Assembly (NCBI RefSeq): GCF_011064845.1
Contig: NZ_CP049015.1
Coordinates: 3,286,001 to 3,350,000 of the forward strand
From: Citrobacter freundii ATCC 8090 = MTCC 1658 = NBRC 12681
GTDB lineage: Bacteria; Pseudomonadota; Gammaproteobacteria; Enterobacterales; Enterobacteriaceae
Reading direction: 5' to 3'
Length of the DNA stretch: 64,000 nt
Shown here piece after piece: positions 27,679 through 37,957 of this stretch (position 1 is the stretch's first letter; every line of letters begins with the position of its first letter). The notes beneath the pieces were generated by a model that was not told the DNA's origin, did not search any database, and saw nothing but the letters and a program-made list of their open reading frames with translations. The translations under genes were made by a program, and so were the position numbers.

Positions 27679-27812
27679 CGCAAGGCGGGATAAAAATTGT
27701 TACTGGCAAAAGAGCCGCCGATGAACGGCAGCCCTTTATTTCTCCTGCAGGCATGTAGGAAAACGTTAACAGCAGACGGCCTTATCTAGCAGTTAATCAC
27801 GTTTCGTCCAAT

Positions 27813-27845
27813 AAGGCCTGTGACCGGAGGTGCATCACAGGCCTT
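27813..27845. terminator. Terminator between yfaE and glpQ
   Basis: An 11-base perfect inverted repeat AAGGCCTGTGA/TCACAGGCCTT with an 11-base loop lies between the convergent 3' ends. T runs after it are short, but the position fits termination in both directions. Confidence 0.65.
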
Positions 27846-27851
27846 ATGCCA

Positions 27852-28919
27852 TTACTCTTTATTCAGGAATTTCACTGCTTTGTCGGGGAAGTCGGTGAAC
27901 AGCCCGTCAACACCCGCTTTGTTATAAAGAATGTCATACAGCTGGTTTACGTCAGTGGTGTAATCCGGCAGTTGATCGGCGCGAACGGTATAAGGATGCA
28001 CCACCATCTTATTCTGATGTGCGTCCTGCACCATGCCAGTTAACGAGATATTGCCCTTCTTCGACTTCTCATCAATCAGCATGTGGTAGTCCGGCCCAAT
28101 GCCGTCCGCATACTGCGCAACCTGCTTCATGGCACCCGGTTTAAACATCCAGTCGTAGTTGTAATTAACCCAACTGCCGTCTGGCTTTTTCTCCTGAGTT
28201 TCATTCCAGTCTGTATATGCAATCAACTGTACCAGATTGAGATCCATCCCCATCTTCGGTTCCAGTTCATTCTTAATGCGCTTTAACTCTGCGACATCAA
28301 AACACTGCAGATAGACCTTGTCGTTCTTGTCGGTGTACCCGTACTTTTTCAGTACTTCCAGCGTCTTAGCCGCAATGTCCTTCCCTTCCTGATGATGGAA
28401 CCACGGCGCTTTCATTTCCGGGTAAATGCCGATGTTTTTACCGGTTGAATGATTTAATCCCTGAACGAACTCAATTTCTTCTTCGAAAGTGTGCACACGG
28501 AAATCAGATTTACCCATCGGGAAACGCCCCGGGTAGGTCTGGACCTTTTTGCCATTTTCGATATCAAAGCCTTCAGTAAACTTCAGCGACTTGATCTCAT
28601 CCAGCGTAAAGTCGATAGCGTAGTAACGCCCATCTTTACGCGCGCGATCCGGGAAACGTTCGGCAACATCGGTGACGCGGTCAAGATAGTGGTCATGCAG
28701 GACTACCAGATGGTCGTCCTTAGTCATCACCAAATCCTGTTCCAGGTAATCCGCTCCCTGAGCATAGGCCATCGCTTTCGCAGGTAACGTATGCTCCGGT
28801 AGATAACCGCTGGCGCCACGGTGCGCAATCACGACTTTATCTGCGGCAACCGCCGCGCTGCTCACAACCATACCTGCCAGCATCAGCGCCACGCTGAGAC
28901 TTTTCAATGTGGTTTTCAT
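27852..28919 (-). CDS. glpQ: Periplasmic glycerophosphodiester phosphodiesterase
   Basis: A 355-residue periplasmic enzyme that hydrolyses glycerophosphodiesters to glycerol 3-phosphate and an alcohol. A signal peptide ends near AAVAADKV, and the mature protein opens with the GDPD signature VIAHRGASGYLPEHT, which holds an active-site histidine; metal-ligand region EQDLVMTKDDHLVVLHDH follows. It starts three bases after the glpT stop, so glpTQ form one operon: GlpQ makes glycerol 3-phosphate in the periplasm and GlpT imports it. Confidence 0.97.
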   Translation of the reverse strand: MKTTLKSLSVALMLAGMVVSSAAVAADKVVIAHRGASGYLPEHTLPAKAMAYAQGADYLEQDLVMTKDDHLVVLHDHYLDRVTDVAERFPDRARKDGRYYAIDFTLDEIKSLKFTEGFDIENGKKVQTYPGRFPMGKSDFRVHTFEEEIEFVQGLNHSTGKNIGIYPEMKAPWFHHQEGKDIAAKTLEVLKKYGYTDKNDKVYLQCFDVAELKRIKNELEPKMGMDLNLVQLIAYTDWNETQEKKPDGSWVNYNYDWMFKPGAMKQVAQYADGIGPDYHMLIDEKSKKGNISLTGMVQDAHQNKMVVHPYTVRADQLPDYTTDVNQLYDILYNKAGVDGLFTDFPDKAVKFLNKE

Positions 28920-28922
28920 CTA

Positions 28923-30281
28923 TTAGCCCCCGTTACGCTTGAGCTGGATCTCTTCGTGATGGCGTTTTTCGCCAATCATGACGACTACCAGCAGAATAAC
29001 CGCCAGCACACTACCGCCAATCATCACCATAAAGCCGCCGTCCCAACCGAAGAAGTCAACGGTGTAGCCGACAATGGCGCTCGCAGCCACAGAACCGCCG
29101 AGATAACCGAACAGACCAGTAAAGCCAGCCGCCGTACCTGCCGCTTTTTTCGGTGCCAGTTCCAGCGCATGCAGACCAATCAACATGACCGGGCCGTAGA
29201 TCAGGAAGCCGATGATAATCATACAAGCCATATCTACGTTCGGGTTGCCTGCCGGGTTCATCCAGTAAACGATGGTCGCAATCGTCACCAGCGTCATAAA
29301 GAATACGCCGGTCGCGCCACGGTTTCCACGGAAGACTTTATCCGACATCCAGCCACACAGCAGCGTGCCCGGAATACCCGCATATTCATACAGGAAGTAG
29401 GCCCAGGATGATTTATCCAGTGCAAAATGCTTCACTTCTTTCAGGTAAGTCGGCGACCAGTCCAGGATGCCGTAGCGCAGCAGATAAACAAACACGTTGG
29501 CGATAGCGATGTACCACAACAGTTTGTTCGGCAGTACGTACTGCATGAAGATCTGCTTCGCAGTCAGCTCTTCTTCCGCTTTCTCGTTGTAATCGTCCGG
29601 ATAATCGTTCTTGTACTCTTCGATTGGCGGCAGACCACAGGACTGCGGAGTGTCACGCATCAGAGCAAAAGCAAACAGCGCGACGACGATCGCACCGAAA
29701 GCAGGCATGTACAGCGCCGCTTTCCAGTCATTGAACCAGGCCATACCCAGCAGGAATAACAGAGGAGGCAGACCGCCACCCACGTTATGCGCACAGTTCC
29801 AAACGGAAACGATGCCGCCACGCTCTTTCTGCGACCACCAGTGCACCATGGTACGACCACACGGCGGCCAGCCCATCCCCTGGAACCATCCGCAGAGGAA
29901 CAGCAGCACAAACATTACCGCGATGCTCGATGTCGCCCACGGCACAAAGCCCATAAACAACATCACTGCCGCAGCCAGTATCAGACCCGCTGGCAGGAAA
30001 ACGCGCGGATTCGAGCGATCCGAAACGGACCCCATGATGAATTTCGAAAATCCGTAAGCAATGGAGATACCGGACAACGCAAAACCCAGATCGCCACGCG
30101 AGAACCCCTGCTCAACCAGATACGGCATCGCAAGGGCAAAGTTCTTACGTACCAGATAGTACGCGGCATAACCAAAGAAAATCCCCAGAAAAATCTGCCA
30201 ACGTAATCGACGATATGTCGGGTCGATCTCCGCTGCAGGCAAACGCGCCGTGTGTAACGCTGGTTTAAAAATGCTCAACAT
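28923..30281 (-). CDS. glpT: Glycerol-3-phosphate:phosphate antiporter
   Basis: A 452-residue, 12-helix major facilitator transporter that exchanges glycerol 3-phosphate for inorganic phosphate and also carries fosfomycin. The sequence follows E. coli GlpT almost throughout, including the substrate-site arginine region [13 protein letters not shown] and the loop [11 protein letters not shown]. The start [10 protein letters not shown] gives the E. coli length; a longer in-frame start nine codons upstream is unlikely. First gene of glpTQ, divergent from glpABC. Confidence 0.97.
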   Translation of the reverse strand: MLSIFKPALHTARLPAAEIDPTYRRLRWQIFLGIFFGYAAYYLVRKNFALAMPYLVEQGFSRGDLGFALSGISIAYGFSKFIMGSVSDRSNPRVFLPAGLILAAAVMLFMGFVPWATSSIAVMFVLLFLCGWFQGMGWPPCGRTMVHWWSQKERGGIVSVWNCAHNVGGGLPPLLFLLGMAWFNDWKAALYMPAFGAIVVALFAFALMRDTPQSCGLPPIEEYKNDYPDDYNEKAEEELTAKQIFMQYVLPNKLLWYIAIANVFVYLLRYGILDWSPTYLKEVKHFALDKSSWAYFLYEYAGIPGTLLCGWMSDKVFRGNRGATGVFFMTLVTIATIVYWMNPAGNPNVDMACMIIIGFLIYGPVMLIGLHALELAPKKAAGTAAGFTGLFGYLGGSVAASAIVGYTVDFFGWDGGFMVMIGGSVLAVILLVVVMIGEKRHHEEIQLKRNGG

Positions 30282-30391
30282 AGTGTAGCCTCCGTGGCCG
30301 TCTTTCATTCGAAGTAAACACTGCAGTTCGTCATTACTACCCTACCGCTCCCAGTGTGGCCGCGATGTTAAGGAAAGATACATAACAAAAA

Positions 30392-30500
30392 TGTGAAACG
30401 CAGCACATATTGTTACAGATTTATGACAAATGTTCATAAAGGCGCACGAAATCACGTTTCATTTTCGAATAATGAGCGATTATGCGCGAAATCAAACAAT
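30392..30500. promoter_or_regulatory. Divergent glpTQ-glpABC control region
   Basis: The 270-base gap holds a good CRP site TGTGAAACGCAGCACA (30392-30407) and a weaker symmetric one, TATGACAAATGTTCATA (about 30423-30439). A GlpR-like half-site CATTTTCGAA lies at 30460-30469. In E. coli this interval carries CRP, GlpR and FNR/ArcA sites controlling both operons; only CRP is clear to me here, and the GlpR call is tentative. Confidence 0.6.
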
Positions 30501-30551
30501 CCATGTTTTTTATGTGGCTAAATGATAAAAAACGAACTGTGAGGAAAAACA

Positions 30552-32180
30552 ATGAAAACTCGCGACTCGCAAACAAGTGACGTGATTATCATTGGTGGAG
30601 GAGCAACAGGTGCAGGGATCGCACGCGATTGTGCGCTGCGCGGGTTGCGCGTCATCTTAGTGGAACGCCACGATATCGCCACAGGTGCGACCGGGCGCAA
30701 CCACGGCCTGCTGCACAGCGGTGCACGCTACGCCGTCACCGATGCTGAATCTGCCCGTGAGTGCATCAGCGAAAACCAAATTCTGAAACGTATCGCCCGC
30801 CATTGCGTTGAGCCAACGGACGGTCTGTTTATTACCCTGCCGGAGGATGAGCTCTCCTTTCAGGCGACCTTTATTCGCGCCTGTGAAGAAGCAGGGATTC
30901 GCGCAGAAGCGATTGACCCTCAGCAGGCACGTATTATCGAACCTTCCGTGAATCCACAGCTGATTGGTGCGGTAAAAGTGCCTGACGGCACGGTTGATCC
31001 TTTCCGCTTAACCGCCGCCAACATGCTGGATGCGCGTGAGCATGGCGCGGTTATCTTAACGGCGCATGAAGTCACGGGACTTCTCCGTGAAGGGGCAACG
31101 GTTTGCGGCGTTAACGTGCGCAATCATCTGACGGGCGAAATGCAGTCCCTGCATGCACCGGTTGTGGTCAACGCTGCCGGGATCTGGGGTCAACGCATTG
31201 CGGAATATGCCGATCTGAGCATCCGTATGTTCCCGGCCAAAGGTTCGTTGCTGATTATGGATCATCGGATTAACCAGCATGTCATCAACCGCTGCCGTAA
31301 ACCGTCTGACGCCGATATTCTGGTGCCAGGCGATACCATCTCATTGATCGGTACCACCTCGCAGCACATTGATTACGATGATATCGACAGCAACCGCGTC
31401 ACCGCAGAAGAAGTTGACATTCTGCTGCGTGAGGGCGAGAAACTGGCGCCGATTATGGCGAAAACGCGCATTTTACGCGCCTACTCCGGCGTGCGTCCGC
31501 TGGTAGCCAGCGACGACGATCCCACCGGGCGTAACGTCAGCCGTGGGATTGTGCTGTTCGATCACGCCCAGCGTGACGGACTGGAAGGGTTTATCACCAT
31601 TACCGGCGGCAAACTGATGACCTACCGCCTGATGGCGGAGTGGGCTACCGATGCCGTTTGCCGCAAGCTGGGCAATACCCAGCCTTGCACAACCGCAGAC
31701 ACCGCGTTGCCTGGCTCACAGGAATCTACCGAGCATACGCTTAAACGCGTTATTTCGTTACCTGCGCCGCTACGCGGTTCGGCGGTCTACCGTCACGGCG
31801 ATCGTACCCCAGCGTGGCTGAGCGAAGGCCGTCAACATCGCAGCCTGGTCTGTGAATGCGAAGCGGTCACCGCAGGCGAAGTGCAATACGCCGTCGAGAA
31901 TTTAACCGTCAACAGTCTGCTCGATTTACGTCGCCGTACCCGCGTCGGAATGGGAACCTGCCAGGGCGAATTGTGTGCCTGTCGCGCCGCAGGTTTGCTG
32001 CAACGTTTTAATGTCACTACCGCAGCACAATCCATTACTCAGCTTTCCGACTTCCTCAACGAACGCTGGAAAGGTGTGCAGCCTATCGCCTGGGGAGATG
32101 CACTGCGCGAAAGCGAATTCACTCGCTGGGTTTATCAAGGGTTGTGTGGTCTGGAGAAGGAGCACCAGGATGAAATTTGA
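30552..32180 (+). CDS. glpA: Anaerobic glycerol-3-phosphate dehydrogenase subunit A
   Basis: A 542-residue FAD-linked catalytic subunit that oxidises glycerol 3-phosphate to dihydroxyacetone phosphate during anaerobic respiration. The FAD motif [20 protein letters not shown] is at about residues 12-31. The C-terminus carries a BFD-like [2Fe-2S] region with cysteines in [10 protein letters not shown] and [13 protein letters not shown]. Same length as E. coli GlpA. glpB begins 11 bases before its stop, showing coupled translation. Confidence 0.97.
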   Translation: MKTRDSQTSDVIIIGGGATGAGIARDCALRGLRVILVERHDIATGATGRNHGLLHSGARYAVTDAESARECISENQILKRIARHCVEPTDGLFITLPEDELSFQATFIRACEEAGIRAEAIDPQQARIIEPSVNPQLIGAVKVPDGTVDPFRLTAANMLDAREHGAVILTAHEVTGLLREGATVCGVNVRNHLTGEMQSLHAPVVVNAAGIWGQRIAEYADLSIRMFPAKGSLLIMDHRINQHVINRCRKPSDADILVPGDTISLIGTTSQHIDYDDIDSNRVTAEEVDILLREGEKLAPIMAKTRILRAYSGVRPLVASDDDPTGRNVSRGIVLFDHAQRDGLEGFITITGGKLMTYRLMAEWATDAVCRKLGNTQPCTTADTALPGSQESTEHTLKRVISLPAPLRGSAVYRHGDRTPAWLSEGRQHRSLVCECEAVTAGEVQYAVENLTVNSLLDLRRRTRVGMGTCQGELCACRAAGLLQRFNVTTAAQSITQLSDFLNERWKGVQPIAWGDALRESEFTRWVYQGLCGLEKEHQDEI

Positions 32181-33429
32181 TACCGTCATTATCGGCGGCG
32201 GCCTCGCTGGACTGCTATGTGGCCTGCAACTGCAAAAAAGCGGACTGCGCTGCACGATTGTTACCCGCGGCCAAAGCGCCCTGCATTTTTCCTCCGGCTC
32301 ACTGGATTTGCTCAGCAGCTTACCCGATGGTCAACCGGTGACGGATATAGAAGCGGGTTTGAATGCACTGCACACTCAGGCACCCGCACATCCGTATAGC
32401 ACCATCGGAACGCAGAACGTTCTGGAACTGGCCCAGCAGGCGCAAAATTTACTGGAAGAATGCGGAACGCATTTGCAAGGCAACGTGCATCAGGCACATC
32501 AACGTGTTACCCCGCTGGGCACCCTGCGCTCAACCTGGTTAAGTTCCCCGGAAGTGCCGGTCTGGCCGCTGTCCGCGCAGCGTATATGCGTTGTAGGGAT
32601 TAGCGGGTTACTGGATTTTCAGGCGCATCTCGCCGCGGCGTCATTACGCCAACGTAATCTCAGCGTCGAGACGGCAGAAATCGAACTGCCGGAACTGGAT
32701 GTCCTGCGTGATAACCCAACCGAGTTTCGCGCCGTTAATATTGCGCGCCTGCTGGATAACGAAGATAAATGGTCGCTGCTCTATGACGCATTGCTGCCAA
32801 TGGCAAAAACCTGCGACATGATAATCATGCCGGCCTGCTTTGGTCTGGCAGATGAGCGGCTCTGGCAGTGGCTTAACGAGCGCCTCCCCTGCTCGCTGAC
32901 ACTGTTACCGACCCTACCTCCTTCGGTACTGGGCATGCGTTTACACAACAAATTGCAGCGCCAGTTTGTGCGCCAGGGCGGTGTGTGGATGCCGGGTGAT
33001 GAAGTGAAGAAAATCACCTGTCAGGATGGCGTGGTCAGCGAAATCTGGACCCGAAATCATGCCGATATCCCGTTGCGGCCACGTTTCGCCGTGCTCGCCA
33101 GCGGCAGTTTTTTCAGCAGCGGGCTGGTCGCCACGCGTGAGGCAATCCACGAACCAATCCTGGGACTGGATGTACAGCAAACAGCTACCCGCGCCGAGTG
33201 GTATCAGCGTGACGTTTTCGACCCACAACCGTGGCAACTGTTTGGCGTCACAACCGATGCCACATTGCGCCCATCACTGGCGGGAAAAACGATAGAGAAC
33301 ATGTACGCCATCGGTTCTGTCCTCGGCGGATTCGACCCTATCGCCCAGGGTTGCGGAGGCGGCGTGTGCGCAGTCAGCGCCTTACATGCCGCACATCATA
33401 TTGCGAAACGTGCAGGAGGACAGCAATGA
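32170..33429 (+). CDS. glpB: Anaerobic glycerol-3-phosphate dehydrogenase subunit B
   Basis: A 419-residue flavoprotein subunit that passes electrons from GlpA towards GlpC and the menaquinone pool. It opens with [20 protein letters not shown], a dinucleotide-binding fold, and near the end has [20 protein letters not shown]. The start at 32170 has AGGAGCACCAGG just before it and yields exactly the E. coli length. It overlaps glpA by 11 bases and glpC by four. Confidence 0.97.
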   Translation: MKFDTVIIGGGLAGLLCGLQLQKSGLRCTIVTRGQSALHFSSGSLDLLSSLPDGQPVTDIEAGLNALHTQAPAHPYSTIGTQNVLELAQQAQNLLEECGTHLQGNVHQAHQRVTPLGTLRSTWLSSPEVPVWPLSAQRICVVGISGLLDFQAHLAAASLRQRNLSVETAEIELPELDVLRDNPTEFRAVNIARLLDNEDKWSLLYDALLPMAKTCDMIIMPACFGLADERLWQWLNERLPCSLTLLPTLPPSVLGMRLHNKLQRQFVRQGGVWMPGDEVKKITCQDGVVSEIWTRNHADIPLRPRFAVLASGSFFSSGLVATREAIHEPILGLDVQQTATRAEWYQRDVFDPQPWQLFGVTTDATLRPSLAGKTIENMYAIGSVLGGFDPIAQGCGGGVCAVSALHAAHHIAKRAGGQQ

Positions 33430-34616
33430 GCGACACACGTTTTGAAAGTTGTATCAAATGTACGGTGTGCACCACCGCCTGCCCGGTAAGCCGCGTCAAC
33501 CCTAGCTACCCGGGCCCTAAGCAGGCCGGCCCGGACGGTGAACGTCTGCGCCTGAAAGATGGCGCGCTATATGACGATGCGCTGAAATACTGCATCAACT
33601 GTAAACGCTGCGAAGTGGCCTGTCCGTCAGACGTGAAAATCGGCGATATCATCCAGCGCGCGCGCGCCAAATACGACACGACGCGCCCATCGCTGCGTAA
33701 CTTCGTCTTAAGCCATACCGATTTAATGGGTAGCGTTTCCACCCCCTTCGCCCCAATAGTGAATACCGCCACCTCACTAAAACCGGTACGTCAGTTGCTG
33801 GATTACGCGCTAAAAATCGATCATCGCCGTACGCTGCCGAAGTACTCCTTTGGTACCTTCCGCCGCTGGTATCGCAGCATTGCCGCACAGCAGGCGCAGT
33901 ATCAGGATCAGGTCGCCTTTTTCCACGGCTGTTTTGTGAATTACAACCATCCCCAGCTTGGCAAAGACCTGATCAAGGTGTTGAATGCGATGGGAACCGG
34001 CGTGCAACTGCTGAGTAAAGAGAAATGCTGTGGCGTGCCGCTGATTGCTAACGGATTTACAGATAAAGCGCGTAAGCAGGCGGTCAGCAACGTGGCCTCA
34101 CTCCGGGAAGCGATTGATGGCAAAGGCATTCCGGTGATCGCCACCTCATCAACCTGTACCTTTGCGCTACGTGATGAATATCCAGAAGTGCTGGATGTCG
34201 ACAACTCAGGCCTGCGAGAACACATTGAACTGGCAACCCGCTGGCTGTGGCGCAAGCTGGATGAAGGTAAAACGCTGCCGCTGAAAACGCTGCCGCTGAA
34301 GGTGGTCTATCACACGCCATGCCATATGGAGAAAATGGGCTGGACGCTCTACACGCTGGAGCTACTGCGACAAATTCCGGGGCTGGAGCTGACGGTGCTG
34401 GATTCTCAGTGTTGTGGGATTGCCGGGACTTACGGCTTTAAAAAGGAAAACTATCCGACTTCACAGTCTATTGGCGCACCGTTATTCCGCCAAATTGAAG
34501 AAAGCGGCGCTGATATCGTCGTCACCGACTGCGAAACCTGTAAATGGCAGATTGAGATGTCTACCAGTAAGCGTTGCGAACATCCCATCACCCTGCTTGC
34601 CAAAGCGTTGGGGTAA
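33426..34616 (+). CDS. glpC: Anaerobic glycerol-3-phosphate dehydrogenase subunit C
   Basis: A 396-residue iron-sulfur subunit that anchors GlpAB to the membrane and delivers electrons to menaquinone and on to fumarate or nitrate reductase. Two [4Fe-4S] motifs are [14 protein letters not shown] and [14 protein letters not shown]. Two CCG-type domains follow (KCCGVPL and [11 protein letters not shown]). Its ATG overlaps the glpB stop. A short in-frame duplication gives [10 protein letters not shown] at about residue 280. A terminator follows the stop. Confidence 0.97.
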   Translation: MSDTRFESCIKCTVCTTACPVSRVNPSYPGPKQAGPDGERLRLKDGALYDDALKYCINCKRCEVACPSDVKIGDIIQRARAKYDTTRPSLRNFVLSHTDLMGSVSTPFAPIVNTATSLKPVRQLLDYALKIDHRRTLPKYSFGTFRRWYRSIAAQQAQYQDQVAFFHGCFVNYNHPQLGKDLIKVLNAMGTGVQLLSKEKCCGVPLIANGFTDKARKQAVSNVASLREAIDGKGIPVIATSSTCTFALRDEYPEVLDVDNSGLREHIELATRWLWRKLDEGKTLPLKTLPLKVVYHTPCHMEKMGWTLYTLELLRQIPGLELTVLDSQCCGIAGTYGFKKENYPTSQSIGAPLFRQIEESGADIVVTDCETCKWQIEMSTSKRCEHPITLLAKALG

Positions 34617-34621
34617 CTCAG

Positions 34622-34653
34622 TTGCCCGGTGGTGTTTGCTACCGGGCATTTTT
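34622..34653 (+). terminator. glpABC terminator
   Basis: Stem TGCCCGGT/ACCGGGCA with a 10-base loop, followed by TTTTTGC, lies six bases after the glpC stop. The stem sequence resembles a REP unit. Confidence 0.85.
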
Positions 34654-34799
34654 GCGCATCCAGTTCCGCTTATTTGAATACGTTGCAGTCGGGCGTATTT
34701 ATCTCTGATTCACCCACGCAAAAAATCAATTTCTCATATGCTGCGCTTGTTAAAAGTGGATACCGTCACGCCATCTTCTCTTTCTGGTGACGGACTACC

Positions 34800-35750
34800 A
34801 TGGCTAAATCCACTACATCCACACCGCATGATGCGGTTTTTAAAAAGATCATTTCTTATCCTGAGATGGCCCGGGATTTTATGGAGATTCACCTCCCCGC
34901 GACATTACGTGAGATATGCAATTTGCAAACGCTGAAGCTGGAGTCCACCAGTTTTATCGAACAGGATCTCCGCGCGTACTACTCCGACGTATTGTGGTCG
35001 CTAAAAACCCACGAAGGTGACGGCTATATCTATTGTGTCATCGAACATCAGAGTACAGCCGTGCAGCACATGGCATTCCGCCTGATGCGCTATGCCACCG
35101 CTGCGATGCAGCATCATCTTGATGCCGGGAATAAAACGCTGCCGCTGGTGATCCCAATGTTGTTTTATCACGGTCAACAAAGCCCCTATCCCTGGTCACT
35201 CAACTGGCTGGATGAATTTGACAATCCACAGCTGGCACGACAGCTTTATTCAGAAGCCTTTCCGCTGGTCGATATTACCGTGACACCTGACGATGAAATC
35301 GTGCAACATCGGCGTGTTGCGCTGCTTGAGTTGATGCAAAAACATATCCGCGATCGTGATTTGATGGGATTAGTGGACCGACTGGTCTCGTTATTAGTTA
35401 CAAGCACCGCTAATGACAGCCAGCTACAAACGCTATTAAATTACCTGCTACGGTACGGCGACGTTTCTCACGTCAACGAATTTATCCATAAAGTTGCCGA
35501 ACGTTCCCCTCATAACAAGGAGAGGCTGATGACAATCGCAGAGAGGCTCAGACAAGAAGGTCACCACGATGGGCTGCAACAAGGGTTACAACAAGGATTA
35601 GAACAAGGATTAGAACAAGGAGTACAAAAAGGTACGCAAGAAGAAGCAACACGGATTGCTCGCATGATGCTGGAACATGGTATTGATCGTGAAATCGTAC
35701 TGGGCATTACCGGTTTTTCTGCTGACGACGGGGCGGCTAGCAACCATTAG
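34800..35750 (+). CDS. rpnE: Rpn-family nuclease (full-length RpnL-type toxin), probable RpnE orthologue
   Basis: A 316-residue PD-(D/E)XK nuclease of the recombination-promoting nuclease (Rpn, formerly transposase_31/YhgA-like) family. The conserved N-terminal stretch [18 protein letters not shown] leads to the catalytic pattern Asp63 (YYSDVLW) and Glu82-x-Gln84 (VIEHQST). It sits next to glpC, where E. coli has rpnE (yfaD). The C-terminus has four-residue repeats GLQQ/GLEQ at residues 258-280. Its own ribosome site is weak (GGTGACGGAC), whereas an internal ATG at codon 244 has a strong one. Other Rpn proteins are DNA-cleaving toxins blocked by their separately made C-terminal piece, and act against phage; that role here is inferred from the family. 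Not a transposase despite the old name. Confidence 0.9.
   Translation: MAKSTTSTPHDAVFKKIISYPEMARDFMEIHLPATLREICNLQTLKLESTSFIEQDLRAYYSDVLWSLKTHEGDGYIYCVIEHQSTAVQHMAFRLMRYATAAMQHHLDAGNKTLPLVIPMLFYHGQQSPYPWSLNWLDEFDNPQLARQLYSEAFPLVDITVTPDDEIVQHRRVALLELMQKHIRDRDLMGLVDRLVSLLVTSTANDSQLQTLLNYLLRYGDVSHVNEFIHKVAERSPHNKERLMTIAERLRQEGHHDGLQQGLQQGLEQGLEQGVQKGTQEEATRIARMMLEHGIDREIVLGITGFSADDGAASNH
35529..35750 (+). CDS. Predicted internal small protein RpnS (antitoxin) encoded in frame within rpnE
   Basis: An in-frame ATG at codon 244 of the nuclease gene is preceded by AAGGAG (35517-35522) with an ideal six-base spacing. It would give a 73-residue protein starting [11 protein letters not shown] and comprising the repeat helix and the C-terminal [20 protein letters not shown] region. 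In the Rpn family the C-terminal domain made this way binds and inhibits the full-length toxin and dimerises through the repeat-bearing helix. Translation here is inferred from the ribosome site and family precedent. Confidence 0.7.
   Translation: MTIAERLRQEGHHDGLQQGLQQGLEQGLEQGVQKGTQEEATRIARMMLEHGIDREIVLGITGFSADDGAASNH
35571..35642 (+). repeat. 12-base in-frame tandem repeats in the rpnE C-terminus
   Basis: Six 12-base units encode [24 protein letters not shown]. Units three and four (35595-35618) are identical, GGATTAGAACAA, and unit two differs by few bases. Because each unit is four codons, gain or loss by slippage keeps the frame and only changes helix length. Confidence 0.9.
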
Positions 35751-35760
35751 CACAGATCTC

Positions 35761-35789
35761 AGGCCCGATAGCCTTATACCATCGGGCCT
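35761..35789. terminator. Bidirectional terminator between rpnE and rhmA
   Basis: A nine-base perfect stem AGGCCCGAT/ATCGGGCCT with an 11-base loop sits between the convergent stops of rpnE and rhmA. The stem is REP-like and nearly the same as the palindrome inside menE at 52149-52177. Confidence 0.75.
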
Positions 35790-35793
35790 GATA

Positions 35794-36597
35794 TTAGTAA
35801 CTGCTTTTTAACGTTTGTGCTGATTTCTCCGGCTTAAACATTGCCAACCGGCGATCCAGCGCTTCGGTATAAAGCATGGTATCGACGCCTACAGCGACAA
35901 AATTCGCGCCCCACTGCAAACATTTTTGCGCCATTGCCGGATCGACTGCGAGGAAACCGGCGGCTTTTCCGGCTGCGCGGATACGGCGAATGCTTTGTTC
36001 GATGATCTGTTGTACTTCCGGGTGTCCGGCGTTATCCGGATAGCCCAGTGATGCAGAAAGATCCGCCGGGCCGATAAAGACACCGTCAATACCTTCAACG
36101 TCCAGAATCGCATCCAGATTATCCAGTGCGGCTTTACTCTCGACCTGCACAAGCAGGCACAGTGATTCATTGACCCGTTCCATATAATTGTCGATACGTC
36201 CCCAGCGCGCCGCCCGCGCCACGCTGGCACCAACGCCACGCTCCCCGAGTGGTGGATAACGAGTCGCAGAAACCACCTGACGCGCCTGCTCCGCACTGTC
36301 GACCATAGGAATCAGCAACGTCTGCGCACCAATATCCAACACCTGCTTGATCAACGCTTTACTGCCCTCAACGGGACGGACTACCGGCTGACTGGCATAA
36401 GGCGCAATCGCCTGGAGCTGGTGGTAGAGATCCTGCACCGTATTCGGCGCATGTTCACCATCAATCAACAGCCAGTCGTAGCCCGACGTCGCGGCAATCT
36501 CCGCCATGTAGGAGGTGGTCGAACTGAGCCACAGGCCAACCTGGACTTCCCCTTTCCGCAATCCTTCTTTGAAGGGGTTTGATAACAATGCGTTCAT
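35794..36597 (-). CDS. rhmA: 2-keto-3-deoxy-L-rhamnonate aldolase
   Basis: A 267-residue class II (metal-dependent) aldolase of the HpcH/HpaI family that splits 2-keto-3-deoxy-L-rhamnonate into pyruvate and L-lactaldehyde. The family motifs [11 protein letters not shown] (general-base histidine region), [18 protein letters not shown] (metal-ligand Glu) and [14 protein letters not shown] (metal-ligand Asp) are all present. Last gene of the rhmR-rhmD-rhmT-rhmA operon; same length as in E. coli. Confidence 0.95.
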   Translation of the reverse strand: MNALLSNPFKEGLRKGEVQVGLWLSSTTSYMAEIAATSGYDWLLIDGEHAPNTVQDLYHQLQAIAPYASQPVVRPVEGSKALIKQVLDIGAQTLLIPMVDSAEQARQVVSATRYPPLGERGVGASVARAARWGRIDNYMERVNESLCLLVQVESKAALDNLDAILDVEGIDGVFIGPADLSASLGYPDNAGHPEVQQIIEQSIRRIRAAGKAAGFLAVDPAMAQKCLQWGANFVAVGVDTMLYTEALDRRLAMFKPEKSAQTLKSSY

Positions 36598-36611
36598 AAC
36601 GATCCTTACAA

Positions 36612-37901
36612 TTAATGATGCACAGTACCTGCTTGTGAAACCGAACGGTTCACACTCAGCGTAAAGATGATAAGCGAGCCAATCATCGCGACGCCCGCCA
36701 GGACCAGCAGACCTGCCGCATCGCTGGCAAACAACGTTTCAGCTTTGACGCGCAGAATGGGGGCAATAAAGCCGCCTACGGCACCAAACAGGTTGACGAA
36801 GCCGATCCCCGCCGCCAGAGCTGTCCCGGAAAGAAGCTGCGTTGGCATCGTCCAGAACACCGGCTGTACGGCGATGAAACCAACCGCAGCGACGCAAAGC
36901 GCCACGATCGCCAGTACCGGTGAAACCAGCCCGGACAAGCCAATGCCAATCCCGGCCGCCAGCAGTGTCAGCGCAGCAACGTTACGTCGATCGCCAGTGC
37001 GATCGGAATAACGCGGAATAAGCCAGGTGCCAAACAACGCCGCTACCCACGGTATCGCCGTCACGACTGAAGCCGTAAAGCCGACCTTTGTTCCCAGCAA
37101 TGCGGCAACCTGAGTGGGCAGGAAGAAGATCAAGCCATACACCGCGACCTGAATCGTCAGATAGATGATCGCCAGTTGCCAGACGCGGCCATTACGCAAC
37201 GCGTCCGACAGGCGCGAAGTGACCTTTTTCTCCTCTTCACTCGCCAGTTGGCTAATGAGTGCAGCCTTTTCCTCGGCGCTAAGGAAACGCGCTTGCTGTG
37301 GCGTGTCGTCAAGCCAGAAGAAGGTAAAAACGCCTGCACCTACAGCCAGTAAACCTTCGATAACGAACATCCAGAACCACCCCGGATGTCCCATAAAACC
37401 GTGCATCTCCAACAGTGCACCTGAAAGCGGCGATCCCAGGGTTAATGCCAGCGGCGCACCCATGTAGAATAGCCCCATGATGCTGGCGCGATTACGCTGG
37501 GGGAACCACTGCGACGTCAGGTATATCATACCGGGGAAGAAGCCTGCTTCTGCCGCACCCAGCAGAGTACGGATGACCAGAAACTTTGCTTCTGTGTCCG
37601 CCCATGCCATCGCCGCGGAGAGAAATCCCCACAGTAACGTGGTGGTGCCAATCCAGGTTCTGGCGCCAAATTTACGCATCAACAGGTTGGCAGGAACGCC
37701 CAGAAAGGCGTAAACCACAAAGAAAATCCCCGCCCCCAACGCATAAGCCTCATTGCTCAGGCCGGTATCAATCTGATAGGTCTCTTTGGCAAAACCGATG
37801 TTCGAGCGGTCAAGAAACGCCAGCACATACAGCGCCAGCATAAAGGGAATCAAACGGGCGCGGTTTTTCTTCACCACACCGTCAAGTAACGTGGTACTCA
37901 T
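36612..37901 (-). CDS. rhmT: Probable L-rhamnonate transporter (major facilitator family)
   Basis: A 429-residue, 12-helix transporter of the anion:cation symporter branch of the major facilitator superfamily (YfaV). The motif [19 protein letters not shown] in helix one and [16 protein letters not shown] between helices two and three are typical of that branch. The operon with rhmD and rhmA points to L-rhamnonate as substrate. The start [10 protein letters not shown] gives the E. coli length. It begins 56 bases after the rhmD stop and is followed by rhmA after 14 bases. Confidence 0.9.
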   Translation of the reverse strand: MSTTLLDGVVKKNRARLIPFMLALYVLAFLDRSNIGFAKETYQIDTGLSNEAYALGAGIFFVVYAFLGVPANLLMRKFGARTWIGTTTLLWGFLSAAMAWADTEAKFLVIRTLLGAAEAGFFPGMIYLTSQWFPQRNRASIMGLFYMGAPLALTLGSPLSGALLEMHGFMGHPGWFWMFVIEGLLAVGAGVFTFFWLDDTPQQARFLSAEEKAALISQLASEEEKKVTSRLSDALRNGRVWQLAIIYLTIQVAVYGLIFFLPTQVAALLGTKVGFTASVVTAIPWVAALFGTWLIPRYSDRTGDRRNVAALTLLAAGIGIGLSGLVSPVLAIVALCVAAVGFIAVQPVFWTMPTQLLSGTALAAGIGFVNLFGAVGGFIAPILRVKAETLFASDAAGLLVLAGVAMIGSLIIFTLSVNRSVSQAGTVHH

Positions 37902-37957
37902 CGCAAGATCCTCAAAGAAATGAGGGCGTTGCCGTGGCAATGGCAACGCACAGGTCA

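Noticed and set aside
35571..35642. Repeat array considered as a CRISPR or satellite
   Set aside because: Units are 12 bases, contiguous and in frame with a protein-coding gene, with no spacers.
34800..35750. Rpn gene considered as a transposase and mobile element
   Set aside because: No terminal inverted repeats or target duplication flank it, and the family is a PD-(D/E)XK nuclease despite its old transposase label.
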